From positions 1 to 54,615 of the forward strand of contig JBAZJL010000005.1 of the NCBI GenBank assembly GCA_041651335.1: a stretch of DNA of 54,615 bases. Direction: 5' to 3'. The notes under the pieces were generated by a model. It worked only from the letters and a program-made list of their open reading frames with translations, had not been told where the DNA came from and searched no databases. Both the position numbers and the translations under genes were made by a program. The DNA comes from UBA6220 sp041651335. GTDB taxonomy: Bacteria > Patescibacteriota > Minisyncoccia > Minisyncoccales > Minisyncoccaceae. Below are positions 7,501-15,985 of this stretch, in pieces (position 1 is the first letter of the stretch; each line of letters opens with the position of its first letter).

Positions 7501-8717
7501 TATTTTATTAAAAATACTTTATCGTGTTCGCGAACCTTGTCTTTGAATTTAATTGCTACTTCTTCGCCCTTTTTTCCTTGCCTGACCGGCTTGTTTTTTA
7601 TTTCCATGGTTTCGATTTCTTGCTCTAAAAAAGTGTGCGCACCTTGCACAATAATTTTATCATTAATTTTTAGACCGCAATGGCTTAAAATTAATGAACC
7701 AGCTTTGGCTTTAGGATAATAATGAACAATATTGCCGATATAAATCTTTTTTGTTTCGGAATAATTATCGGCCTTATCATAACCAATGCCTTCTTTTCCT
7801 GGAGTGCCAAAATAAAATCCAGTAGAAAATCCGCGATTATAAACCGCACTTAATTCTTGTTTCCATTTTAACACTTTTTCTTTAGTAAAGGTATGCGCAT
7901 AATATGCATCAATGGCTTCGCGATAGCACCGCGCTGTAACTTGAATATATTTAGGATCGCGTAATCGGCCTTCAATTTTAAAAGCATTGATTCCTGCTTT
8001 GATTAATTCTGGAATATATTCAATCATACATAAATCTTTGGCGCTTAAAAAATATTTTCCATAATTAGAAATTTTATTTCCTTCAGCGTCTGATAAAATC
8101 CATTCTTTTCGACATGGCTGAGCGCAAGCTCCACAATTAGAAGATTTACCAAACAAATAGGCCGATAAAATACATCGGCCAGACACAGCCACGCACATTG
8201 CGCCATGCACGAATGTTTCAATTTCTATTTTTGTTTTTTTTCTTAATTCTTTAATTTGCGCCATAGTCATTTCCCTGGCCAAAACAATTCTTTGGGCTCC
8301 TAATTTTTTATAAAATTCAGCAGACATCCAATTACTGATATTGGCTTGGGTAGAAATAATTATTTTCACACCTATTTTTTTTGCAATTTCAATCACTGCT
8401 GGATCCCAAATAATTACCCCGTCTATTTGGGCATTTTTGGCTTTCTCAATCAGGTCTTTGGCTTTTTTGATGTCAGGATTATAAACAGCAGAATTAACTG
8501 TTAGATAGGCTTTTAGGCCGTAATTATGGCATTTTAAAACTATGGCCTTCAAATCTTTGGCCTTAAACCCATCTGCCCGAGCGCGCAAGCTTAAATCGCT
8601 TGTTCCAAAATAAACCGCATCAGCATAATTTTTGCAAGCCTCTAACCCGCTAAAATTTTTTATCGGGCTCATTAATTCTGGTTTTTTAATTTTTTTAATT
8701 TTAATTTGTTTATTCAT
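7500..8717 (-). CDS. U32 peptidase-family protein (TrhP/RlhA-like RNA hydroxylation factor)
   Basis: A 405-residue protein with the U32 signature: ADAVYFG near the start, a TIM-barrel-like pattern (ISTQANISNW, IVLAREMT), FVHGAMCVAVSGRCILSAYL, and cysteines CGACAQPCR. The C-terminal half carries FKIEGRLRDPKYIQ, also typical. Members of this family (TrhP, RlhA) are needed for hydroxylation of tRNA uridine-34 or 23S cytidine, and the old name peptidase/collagenase is historical. Which RNA is the target here cannot be decided. It is co-transcribed with the DUF3800 gene downstream. Confidence 0.88.
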   Translation of the reverse strand: MNKQIKIKKIKKPELMSPIKNFSGLEACKNYADAVYFGTSDLSLRARADGFKAKDLKAIVLKCHNYGLKAYLTVNSAVYNPDIKKAKDLIEKAKNAQIDGVIIWDPAVIEIAKKIGVKIIISTQANISNWMSAEFYKKLGAQRIVLAREMTMAQIKELRKKTKIEIETFVHGAMCVAVSGRCILSAYLFGKSSNCGACAQPCRKEWILSDAEGNKISNYGKYFLSAKDLCMIEYIPELIKAGINAFKIEGRLRDPKYIQVTARCYREAIDAYYAHTFTKEKVLKWKQELSAVYNRGFSTGFYFGTPGKEGIGYDKADNYSETKKIYIGNIVHYYPKAKAGSLILSHCGLKINDKIIVQGAHTFLEQEIETMEIKNKPVRQGKKGEEVAIKFKDKVREHDKVFLIK

Positions 8718-8783
8718 ATTATTAAAATTAATTTACCACGCTTTTGTTGTTTAAACAAATTTGATTTTTAAGTTTTTTTCAAT

Positions 8784-8821
8784 AAAAAAATCCGCTTTAT
8801 TCTTTAAAAAAAGAAAGCGGA
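8784..8821 (-). terminator. Intrinsic terminator of purC
   Basis: TCCGCTTT (8791-8798) pairs with AAAGCGGA (8814-8821), followed on the minus strand by TTTTTTTATT. The stop codon of purC lies inside the hairpin. Confidence 0.85.
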
Positions 8822-9760
8822 CTGGGTATTAACAAACGAATCATAGATGCTTTTGTATCCATCATAAGTTTGCTGTGCAACTTCAGCTGAAATTGCACAT
8901 CCAGGATTTTGTTTTACAAAATTACGAATCGGCTGTTTGTCTAGGCTGATTTGCTCTTTGCCTGGGCAATAAGCATCTCTAGGCCAAGCCCGGAATGAAT
9001 CAGGGCTGATTTCATCGATTAGTACCAACTCTTGAACGCTGGCAGTTGGAAATAATCCAAATTCCAGCTTCAAATCAGCAATAATATTCCACCGAGAATA
9101 GGCATAAGAATGCAAAGCGCTATAAACCGCCAGCGCAGTTGATTTTGCTGTTTGTGAAACCATGGTGGCATTATAGCCAGCGCTTTTCAGCAAATAATCG
9201 CTTTGAATCCATTCATGGATATGAGCCAGCATTTGGCTATATTCCAAGGGCTGATCTTTTTCTCCAACCTTGCCTTTGGTCGTGGGCGTGAAAATTGGAA
9301 AATCAAGCTTTTCGCCTTCGCACAATTCAGCGGGCAGAAAATTGCCTTGATAGTATCCGGCCTGAAAATCATTTTCCGAATACTCTTTCCAAAGAGACCC
9401 AGCAAGATATCCACGCACAATGAATTCCACAGGAATGGCTTTTAAGTGATAGACCAGAGAAACTCGGCCTTCGAATTTTTTTAAATCCATTCCCATTGGA
9501 ATACACCGCGAAAAAAAAGTCAAATCATCGGCAAGAAAATCATTGGAAACAATTGGTTTTACCAAGTTTTTACAAAATTTGGTAAATTGATTGCGAAGAA
9601 TCCCAATGCCTGGAATCTCTCCTACGATTTGGTCATAAGCTGATACCCGGTCAGTGGTTACCACTGCCAAAAGATCATTGTAATGATCTGGCGGAATGTA
9701 AATATCTCTTACCTTTCCGCTCCAAGCTGGCTTAAGTCCAGCCAAAGAAAAATCAGTCAT
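8804..9760 (-). CDS. purC: Phosphoribosylaminoimidazole-succinocarboxamide synthase (SAICAR synthetase)
   Basis: A 318-residue protein from the ATG at 9760, chosen because AGGA lies 7 bases upstream; an upstream TTG would add 8 residues. Motifs: GKVRDIY, TTDRVSAYDQI, VEFIVRGYLAGSLWKEY, FTPTTKGKVGEKD and LIDEISPDSFRAWPRDAY, all diagnostic of PurC. It joins aspartate to CAIR in purine synthesis. Its length matches the longer single-domain type (about 300 residues). No other purine-synthesis gene is in the window, and such lineages usually lack the pathway, so it is an orphan here. It has its own terminator at each side and codon use slightly richer in GC than most neighbours. Confidence 0.93.
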   Translation of the reverse strand: MTDFSLAGLKPAWSGKVRDIYIPPDHYNDLLAVVTTDRVSAYDQIVGEIPGIGILRNQFTKFCKNLVKPIVSNDFLADDLTFFSRCIPMGMDLKKFEGRVSLVYHLKAIPVEFIVRGYLAGSLWKEYSENDFQAGYYQGNFLPAELCEGEKLDFPIFTPTTKGKVGEKDQPLEYSQMLAHIHEWIQSDYLLKSAGYNATMVSQTAKSTALAVYSALHSYAYSRWNIIADLKLEFGLFPTASVQELVLIDEISPDSFRAWPRDAYCPGKEQISLDKQPIRNFVKQNPGCAISAEVAQQTYDGYKSIYDSFVNTQSAFFF

Positions 9761-9820
9761 CTTATTCCTGCTTTTGTTTTTCAATGAGCAAAAGCTGATT
9801 TAGGTATAACATAAATAAAC

Positions 9821-9860
9821 AAAAAAGCAATAATTTTACTTATTGCTTTTTTTGTTTTTT
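9821..9860. terminator. Intrinsic terminator
   Basis: AAAAAAGCAATAA (9821-9833) pairs with TTATTGCTTTTTT (9840-9852). It terminates the minus-strand membrane-protein gene ending at 9861. Confidence 0.8.
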
Positions 9861-11702
9861 TTATTTGCAAGAATATGTATTTTTCGTGCAATTATTAGAT
9901 AACCCTTTATATCCCGTATGATCTACACACCACCAAGAATCTTTAGTGTCTGGTAATTCTTTAGTAATGCAATATTTGTCTTTGGCAGTATAAACAAAGG
10001 CTTGTCTGCCACCCAAGCTATTCATTTCATTAATCAACTCTGCCCCACCGCCCTTGCTGATAAATCCAATATAAGTATTATTTTCTGCTTTATAAATATT
10101 GGCTAACATAGCAGTTTGATCAAGTAAGGCTTTTGTTAGCGAATCTTTGGATGATGATTGAGGCTGTCCATAATCTATCTGCATCAAAGATTCCATTGCC
10201 TGCTCTAATGTTTTTGTTGATTCTGGGATATAAACAACAACTGAATTTGAATTTAATTTTTTATAAGTGCCGTCATAAGTAAAAAAAACAGAAGAAAATG
10301 GCGAGGAGGGATAATTTTCAAAATTATCTTCATAAGCCAAAGAATACTTTCTGAAAATAGGATCGTTTTTGGTAACCCAAACTTTCATTTCTATTTTTTC
10401 TAAAGATGGCCAAACCTCATTTTCAAAATTATCTTCATAAAACTGTAAATTATTTTCAAAAATTTCCGCCGAATAAGCATAATAAGAAGCAAAATTCAAA
10501 AATACTTTTTTCATTTCCACTTTGTTGAAATTGATTTCAAAAACAAAACAATCATCATTTTCTATTTTTTCCGAGCCTATTTTTTTAATTTTTGCTACCT
10601 TGATAATATCAGCCCGATTAGCTTTGTAAAAATCAAATAATTTTTGCTTTGCCTGCTCATAAGATTGTTTTATTTCCGCATAAGTTTCTAATTGATAGGC
10701 TGAAATCGGAGCAGATATCCATTGATTAGAAAAGTTTTGAATTAATAATTGAGATGTTTCAGCAGCCTGCTCGGGATTGTCTCCAAAAAATTCAAATGCT
10801 TTTTCTAAGCCAACTATTTCTTTTGCTAAGAAAAAAACAATATTATCATCTGTTCTTGCTTCAAAAGAAGCTCTGGCCTCTATTGTCCCGCCTTGGGTTT
10901 CTTGAGCCAAAACTTTTAAATCTCCAAAAGCATTGGCCACTAATTTTTGATCATTATTAAAATCAATTTCGGTTTTTAAATTTAATTCCAGGGAGGCATT
11001 ATTTATATTTTTTTCATAAGCCTGATAAGGTTCTTTTAAAGAAACATTACCCACAAAAGATTGGGATAATTCCATTGCTCGAGTATCTAAATTATCAGAA
11101 ATATTGTCTAGAGCTTTTAAAAATAATTGCTGAGGAAAAATATATTCATAATAAGCAAAAACTCCAGCACCGGCAATTAATAAAAATAAAATTAGACTGA
11201 TAATTATTGCCATTAAGTTTTTCTTTGGATTTTTCCCAACAGAAATCGGAGAAACCTGTTCTGGTCCTTCGGCTATTGGTTGCTCGATAGGATTTTCCAT
11301 TGCTCCCCCTAAATCTCTTTCTTCTTGGTCAATTGGTTCGGTAGCATAATCCTGAGCTGGGGTTAAATCATTTTCTTGAACCTCTGGGTAATTATATTTT
11401 TCAATTGGTGAAAAATCAGGTTTTGCCTCGCTTTCATTAAATAATTCAACAGGTTCTGATTCTAATGGCTGGTCTTGCTTAATAGGTTCAATCAAATTTT
11501 CTTCCACTGCCAAATCTTTTTCTTCAATGGGCTCGCGATAAACCGCTGAACCAGCTATTTTTTCTTTTAAAATTTGCTGGTAATTTTCTTCCAAATCAGC
11601 ATCTGGCCAGCCAGCATCTAACAAATCTTTTTTTATTGTTTCCCAAAAAACTCCTTTTTTCAGATGAAAATTTATATAATTAATTATTTCTTGATTTATC
11701 AT
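9861..11702 (-). CDS. Single-pass membrane protein with N-terminal helical domain and pilin-like C-terminal tail
   Basis: A 613-residue protein. Residues 1-45 (INFHLKKGVFWETIKKDLLDAGWPDADLEENY) form a small helical module common at the N-terminus of membrane proteins in these bacteria. An acidic Glu/Pro-rich linker follows. One membrane helix lies at about 165-188 (LMAIIISLILFLLIAGAGVFAYYEY). The long outer part is probably extracellular, with short helical and beta stretches. The last 40 residues (YCITKELPDTKDSWWCVDHTG..C..C) resemble the C-terminal cysteine-bearing end of small pilin-like proteins. I do not recognise a named family. It lies between obg and purC, with its own terminator. Confidence 0.8.
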   Translation of the reverse strand: MINQEIINYINFHLKKGVFWETIKKDLLDAGWPDADLEENYQQILKEKIAGSAVYREPIEEKDLAVEENLIEPIKQDQPLESEPVELFNESEAKPDFSPIEKYNYPEVQENDLTPAQDYATEPIDQEERDLGGAMENPIEQPIAEGPEQVSPISVGKNPKKNLMAIIISLILFLLIAGAGVFAYYEYIFPQQLFLKALDNISDNLDTRAMELSQSFVGNVSLKEPYQAYEKNINNASLELNLKTEIDFNNDQKLVANAFGDLKVLAQETQGGTIEARASFEARTDDNIVFFLAKEIVGLEKAFEFFGDNPEQAAETSQLLIQNFSNQWISAPISAYQLETYAEIKQSYEQAKQKLFDFYKANRADIIKVAKIKKIGSEKIENDDCFVFEINFNKVEMKKVFLNFASYYAYSAEIFENNLQFYEDNFENEVWPSLEKIEMKVWVTKNDPIFRKYSLAYEDNFENYPSSPFSSVFFTYDGTYKKLNSNSVVVYIPESTKTLEQAMESLMQIDYGQPQSSSKDSLTKALLDQTAMLANIYKAENNTYIGFISKGGGAELINEMNSLGGRQAFVYTAKDKYCITKELPDTKDSWWCVDHTGYKGLSNNCTKNTYSCK

Positions 11703-11764
11703 CTTTTATTTTTTTATTTTTATGATGTTTTAATATTATCATAAAATATATTTTAAGAAAACAA

Positions 11765-11800
11765 GTGCTAGAAAAAAATAGCCTGATTGGCTATTTTTCT
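11765..11800. terminator. Intrinsic terminator of obg
   Basis: AAAAATAGCC (11774-11783) pairs with GGCTATTTTT (11789-11798). The stop codon of obg lies within the stem. Confidence 0.8.
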
Positions 11801-12744
11801 TTGCTAATTTCGTTTAAAATTTTCTTTACTTTTTCAATGCTGTCGTAATCATAAATAGAAATTGGTATTGATTTTTTCTTAAACTTTTTCATTCTGTCTT
11901 TTAAAATTTCTGGAGCAACTAAATCACTTTTGGTAATAAAAATATATTCTTGTTTTTCCACTAATTGTTCATTATAATCTTTTAATTCTTTGTTAATAAC
12001 TTCATAATCAGCTTTATAATCTTCTGATTCTGCGGAAATAAAATGAAAAATAATCCGAGTGCGCTCTACATGCCTTAAAAATTTAATACCCAAACCCTTA
12101 CCCTCAGACGCACCTTCAATTAATCCCGGAATATCAGCCAAAATCAAATCATAATAAACCCCTAAGTTTGGTTCTAGGGTGGTAAATGGATAATTGGCAA
12201 CTTTAGGATCGGCATTAGTCAATTCTTTTAACAAACTGGATTTTCCAACATTAGGCAATCCCACAAATCCAATATCAGCAATCATTTTTAATTCCAAGCG
12301 CAAATCAAAAATATCACCAGAAGTCCCGGGTTGAGATTGCAAGGGCGTGGTGTTGGTAGAAGATCGAAAAAGATAATTTCCCCATCCGCCTTTCCCGCCT
12401 TTGGCAATCAAAACCGGCTCACCCACTTTTACAATTTCTATATCAGTATTATTGGTAAGATTATGAATCACTGTGCCAACCGGAACTTTTAAATACAAAT
12501 CTTCGGCATTAGCTCCATCTAAGCGCTGGGCTTTTCCATTTTCTCCTTTTTGCGCTTCAATTTCTTTTTTAAAACGAAATTGCTTTAAAGCATCCAATTC
12601 TGAAACTCCAATAAAATAAATACTGCCGCCATTACCGCCAGCTCCGCCCGTTGGTCCCAAAAAACCAGGAAGCTTGCTAAAAGTAACCATTCCTTTTCCT
12701 CCGTGCCCGGCTTTTACTTTGATTGTTACATCATCAATTAACAT
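11791..12744 (-). CDS. obg: Obg-family GTPase
   Basis: A 317-residue protein. Residues 1-155 are the glycine-rich Obg fold (VKAGHGGKGMVTF, GGAGGNGGSIYF, LIAKGGKGGWGN). The G domain follows with G1 GFVGLPNVGKSS, the switch region FTTLEPNLG, G3 DIPGLIEGASEG and G4 TKSD. There is no C-terminal OCT domain, so it is shorter than the usual 340-430 residues. Obg assists late assembly of the large ribosomal subunit and responds to guanine nucleotides. It appears to be monocistronic, bounded by terminators on both sides. Confidence 0.95.
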   Translation of the reverse strand: MLIDDVTIKVKAGHGGKGMVTFSKLPGFLGPTGGAGGNGGSIYFIGVSELDALKQFRFKKEIEAQKGENGKAQRLDGANAEDLYLKVPVGTVIHNLTNNTDIEIVKVGEPVLIAKGGKGGWGNYLFRSSTNTTPLQSQPGTSGDIFDLRLELKMIADIGFVGLPNVGKSSLLKELTNADPKVANYPFTTLEPNLGVYYDLILADIPGLIEGASEGKGLGIKFLRHVERTRIIFHFISAESEDYKADYEVINKELKDYNEQLVEKQEYIFITKSDLVAPEILKDRMKKFKKKSIPISIYDYDSIEKVKKILNEISKEK

Positions 12745-12764
12745 AAGTTTATCTTACCACTTTT

Positions 12765-12797
12765 TATTTAAAAAAATAGAGCGATCTCTCGTTCTAT
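12765..12797 (-). terminator. Intrinsic terminator of the 38-residue membrane peptide gene
   Basis: ATAGAGCGA (12776-12784) pairs with TCGTTCTAT (12789-12797), with one unpaired position and a run of T residues on the minus strand. It directly follows the stop at 12794. Confidence 0.75.
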
Positions 12798-12910
12798 ATA
12801 ATTTTTGCAATTAAACAAAAAATTAACAGATCAAAAAATATTATTAAAAAAAGTGCTATAGATTCAAAGATGATTAATACTCTAAGTTCTCGCTTAACAT
12901 CTTCGTGCAT
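12794..12910 (-). CDS. Small single-pass membrane peptide (38 residues)
   Basis: An ATG at 12910 opens MHEDVKRELRVLIIFESIALF, and the second half is almost wholly hydrophobic (LIIFFDLLIFCLIAKII), so this is a charged N-terminus plus one membrane helix. Support for it being real is its setting. An AGGTGG ribosome-binding site lies 4 bases upstream, a promoter with TTTACA and TATAAG at 17-base spacing sits at 12927-12955, and a terminator hairpin starts at its stop codon. I recognise no family. Its layout matches the other tiny membrane gene at 51207-51320. Function is unknown. Confidence 0.65.
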   Translation of the reverse strand: MHEDVKRELRVLIIFESIALFLIIFFDLLIFCLIAKII

Positions 12911-12926
12911 CTAACCACCTAATAAC

Positions 12927-12955
12927 CTTATATAGTAAATTATAATTTTTGTAAA
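12927..12955 (-). promoter_or_regulatory. Promoter of the 38-residue membrane peptide gene
   Basis: On the minus strand, TTTACA (12950-12955) and TATAAG (12927-12932) are separated by 17 bases. The gene's ATG is 17 bases beyond the -10 box. Confidence 0.55.
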
Positions 12956-12992
12956 CAAAATATTCGTGTTTGAACGGTCATTGTTTTTTGCA

Positions 12993-13022
12993 CCCATGTT
13001 TGGGAGCTTAGCTCCCAAACAT
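12993..13022. repeat. Short palindromic repeat (copy 2)
   Basis: CCCATGTTTGGGAGCT, a T, then AGCTCCCAAACAT. It differs from the perfect copy 28 bases further on only at its right end (TC in place of GGG). Confidence 0.9.
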
Positions 13023-13050
13023 TCTTTAATTTCGTTGTTTTGTTCTTGCG

Positions 13051-13083
13051 CCCATGTTTGGGAGCTTAGCTCCCAAACATGGG
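13051..13083. repeat. Short palindromic repeat (copy 3, perfect)
   Basis: Arms CCCATGTTTGGGAGCT and AGCTCCCAAACATGGG match perfectly over 16 base pairs around a single central base. The rest of the gene-free 12911-13267 stretch holds the other palindrome, a purine-rich, A-dominated run (about 13097-13200) and the terminator of the next gene. I see no further coding signal there. Confidence 0.92.
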
Positions 13084-13220
13084 CCTAAGTATTTTTTTAA
13101 AACAAAGGAAAGGAAGAAAAAACAAAAGAAAAGAAATAAAACAAAAATAAAAAAGGAAATAAAACAAGAAAAATCAAATAATCAAATAATAAAAAAATAA
13201 AACAAAAAAATATTAAATAT

Positions 13221-13248
13221 AAAAAGAAACCGCGAGCGCGGTTTCTTT
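13221..13248. terminator. Intrinsic terminator of the 892-residue secreted protein gene
   Basis: GAAACCGCG (13226-13234) pairs with CGCGGTTTC (13237-13245), followed by a T-rich run on both sides. Confidence 0.85.
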
Positions 13249-13267
13249 AATTGCCTTGTTTTTGTAA

Positions 13268-15946
13268 TTACAAACTAAGGGCTTGAAGTCTTTGGAGAAG
13301 AATAATTCTTAAAACTACATTAATTAATTCATCACGATTCATTTCATTTAATGGTTTGATTAAATTAAGAGCCACACCATTAATTACTAAACGCAATCCG
13401 CTACTTGTTAAGCTATTTTGATAAGCTTGAATTGCAGACTGAGTAATTGAACCAAAGTATCCAGTAATTTCAGGATGATTAAAGTATCCCATATTCTTTA
13501 ACAATTGCTGCAATTCGCTAACATTAGCACTGCTTTCGCCAAAACTAGTCACGGAAATAAGATAATTTACTCTGGCTAAGCTGTTTTCTGTTGTTTGGCC
13601 AGTTCCAATAATTACCGTACCTTCTGGAGCTTCGCCTAAATAAATTGAAGCGCAAACATTGTTAGAAAAATATCCAGCAGTGTTATAAAATTTAATACAA
13701 ACTGTTTTTAATCCATCTCCGGATGGCAAGGTCCATTCTTTGGTTGTGGCATAAGTTTCTTGGCCAGCACTGGTAGCAAAATTAGTGCCATTGGCAATTG
13801 CCATTTTTACAGCTTCTGGTCCACCATCAATAGTTAAAATAACATTTTGGCTTAAAGTGCTAGTGGCGCCATTATTAATCTTTAAAACATATCCACCAAC
13901 AGGAGGAGCAGGAGGATTAGAAGTGGTTGATCCGCCACCGCCACCGCCACCACTAACAGTTGTGGCAGTAAAAGAAGCAAATTTGGTAAAGTGTTTTGTC
14001 CAAATTACTAAGTCTCCGCCAACATCTATTTTACAATCTCCATCTACTGCCAAGGCATCGCCAGTGGCTTGATTATCAGCTGCACAAACCGCAGTTATTT
14101 CAGTGAAAGTAATTCCGGTTCGAACATAACCAATTCTTTTTCCAGCTTCTCCAGGGATTAAAATTCTGACAGCTTTATCAAATGATAATTTTGCTCCAGT
14201 AAAACCAACTTGAATAGCTGTGCTTAAGGTTCGATCTTCAGTGCCAGTGTCAGGAACGCTAACCGTGGTCACAGTTGGCGCAGCAATTACTCCGTTCCAG
14301 GCAGGGTCAGCACTGGTAACAGTGGTTGAATCAGGGATAGCAACATTGGCATCAGGAGTATTAATGTCAATTTGAGGAAGCGTTCCAGTTCCACCAGTAA
14401 TTAAAGCATCAACATTTACTTCTGGATTAGTTGTGCCAGCGCCAACAGTTACAGTCACTGCTTGGGTTGGAGAAGTAATTATTACTTCTGGAGTAGTATT
14501 ATCCAAATCTGCATCTCCATTTCCATCAGGCACTGTTTGATCTGCTTCAGCCACAATAACAGTTACTTCATAATTTTGGGCTGAGGTATCATTAGCGGTT
14601 ACATTGTAAGTAACTGGATTGGTAAAATCTTGAGCCACGCCAGTATTTGGACTGATTGAAGAGCCATTAATTACAATTGTTGGAGTAAGACTAGTAACAT
14701 CAGTGCCATTTGGAACAGTCACAGAAACAGTATGGTCGGTATTATTTATTGCACCCACTACTGAAGGGGTATCAAAATCAAACGAAACAATTGTTTTAGT
14801 TGATAAATCAACATCATATCTGGTAAAGTGGCTAGTGGTAAAAATCAAAGTTCCACCATTAATTCCACTATCATAAGAAAGATTTGTTAAACTTGGATGA
14901 TCAGGATTAAGTGGATCAATAAAGCTATCTTCATCGTTGTACACAAGAATATTTGGCACAGCATTAAATCCTAAAGCATTTAATCCGTAAAGCATAATTG
15001 TGGCTCCAGCATTTTTTAATACCAATCCGGTTCGAGCGTCAAATTGAATACTTCCTACATCAATTGAATCCATTAAAGTATTTAAGTTTTGAAGAAAAGT
15101 AATTGTATCTTCGTCAGTCAAATCCAAAGTAGCAGTAAAAGTTATCCTGCCTCGGCCGGTTTTTTCAAAATATAAATTTGTGCAAGCATCAGGAGTGTCG
15201 GCACAACCAGTTAAATTGGTAGTAATATCTGCAGCATTCAAATCTGTTTCTACATCACCAAAAATTTCTTCATAATTAGGTAATTCACTATTGTTTGTGG
15301 CTGCTTCATCGGTAAAAGCTGCTAGAACTCCGCCTTCAGCTGACACAACATCTCCTGGAGTATAACTTACAGTAACCACTTGGTTTTCAACAATGTCTGT
15401 TCCTAAATTTAAATGATAAATATCAGCTCCGCCATATTCAGCTGAAGAAATAGTTATTACGCTTCCATCTGCTTCTACAGTAAATTGATTGTGTTTGCCA
15501 GTTGGGTCATCCATTGTTTTGCTAAATGTAATCGCTAAAATATTTCCTCCAGCATTCACAGCCATTTCAGTAACTTCTGGTGCTTCTGGATTTACAAAAA
15601 TAGTATAAGCAATTGTAGGCGCTCCGATTTCTGCAGTAGAAGTTATAGCATCACCAGTAACAATGGGGTCGCTCAATCCGCCAGTGCCCCAATTTTGATC
15701 AGGATCATCAGGAGTTAAATTAGCCAAAAAGTCAGCTTGGGACGTGCCAAAAGGAACATTAGTAATTGTTCCTATTTCTGGACCGGTTTCTGTGATGGTA
15801 TATTCAGTTGATGATATAGTGGCCACAGATGATCCGCCATAGCCAAAAACTTTTTCAATACCAAAAAAACTTCCAGCCCCTTGGCTAAAAACAGTGATTG
15901 CCATCAATAATGTTATTGCCGGCAAATAGAGAATTTTTTTTAACAT
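13268..15946 (-). CDS. Large secreted protein with Ig-like domains and C-terminal peptidoglycan-binding-like domain
   Basis: An 892-residue protein starting with a signal peptide (MLKKILYLPAITLLMAITVFSQ). Residues about 100-215 resemble a bacterial Ig-like domain of the SwmB type (FVNPEAPEVTEMAV, NILAITFSKTMDDPTG, VTVSYTPGDVVSAEGG). Another beta-rich region resembles DUF5018-type repeats (VSVTVPNGTDVTSLTPTIVI). A poly-glycine linker and a proline segment separate the outer part. Residues about 800-855 (SSANVSELQQLLKNMGYF, GYFGSITQSAIQAYQ) form a PG_binding_1-type repeat. It is probably cell-wall attached. It stands next to the glycan locus and has its own terminator. The domain calls other than PG_binding_1 are tentative. 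Confidence 0.8.
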   Translation of the reverse strand: MLKKILYLPAITLLMAITVFSQGAGSFFGIEKVFGYGGSSVATISSTEYTITETGPEIGTITNVPFGTSQADFLANLTPDDPDQNWGTGGLSDPIVTGDAITSTAEIGAPTIAYTIFVNPEAPEVTEMAVNAGGNILAITFSKTMDDPTGKHNQFTVEADGSVITISSAEYGGADIYHLNLGTDIVENQVVTVSYTPGDVVSAEGGVLAAFTDEAATNNSELPNYEEIFGDVETDLNAADITTNLTGCADTPDACTNLYFEKTGRGRITFTATLDLTDEDTITFLQNLNTLMDSIDVGSIQFDARTGLVLKNAGATIMLYGLNALGFNAVPNILVYNDEDSFIDPLNPDHPSLTNLSYDSGINGGTLIFTTSHFTRYDVDLSTKTIVSFDFDTPSVVGAINNTDHTVSVTVPNGTDVTSLTPTIVINGSSISPNTGVAQDFTNPVTYNVTANDTSAQNYEVTVIVAEADQTVPDGNGDADLDNTTPEVIITSPTQAVTVTVGAGTTNPEVNVDALITGGTGTLPQIDINTPDANVAIPDSTTVTSADPAWNGVIAAPTVTTVSVPDTGTEDRTLSTAIQVGFTGAKLSFDKAVRILIPGEAGKRIGYVRTGITFTEITAVCAADNQATGDALAVDGDCKIDVGGDLVIWTKHFTKFASFTATTVSGGGGGGGSTTSNPPAPPVGGYVLKINNGATSTLSQNVILTIDGGPEAVKMAIANGTNFATSAGQETYATTKEWTLPSGDGLKTVCIKFYNTAGYFSNNVCASIYLGEAPEGTVIIGTGQTTENSLARVNYLISVTSFGESSANVSELQQLLKNMGYFNHPEITGYFGSITQSAIQAYQNSLTSSGLRLVINGVALNLIKPLNEMNRDELINVVLRIILLQRLQALSL

Positions 15947-15985
15947 ATTTCTTTTTTAATTTTTATTATTAATTAATAAAAACAA

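Noticed and set aside
10754..10960. Plus-strand frame inside the 613-residue membrane protein gene
   Set aside because: It is a shadow of a long coding frame, with no ribosome-binding site and no recognisable motif.
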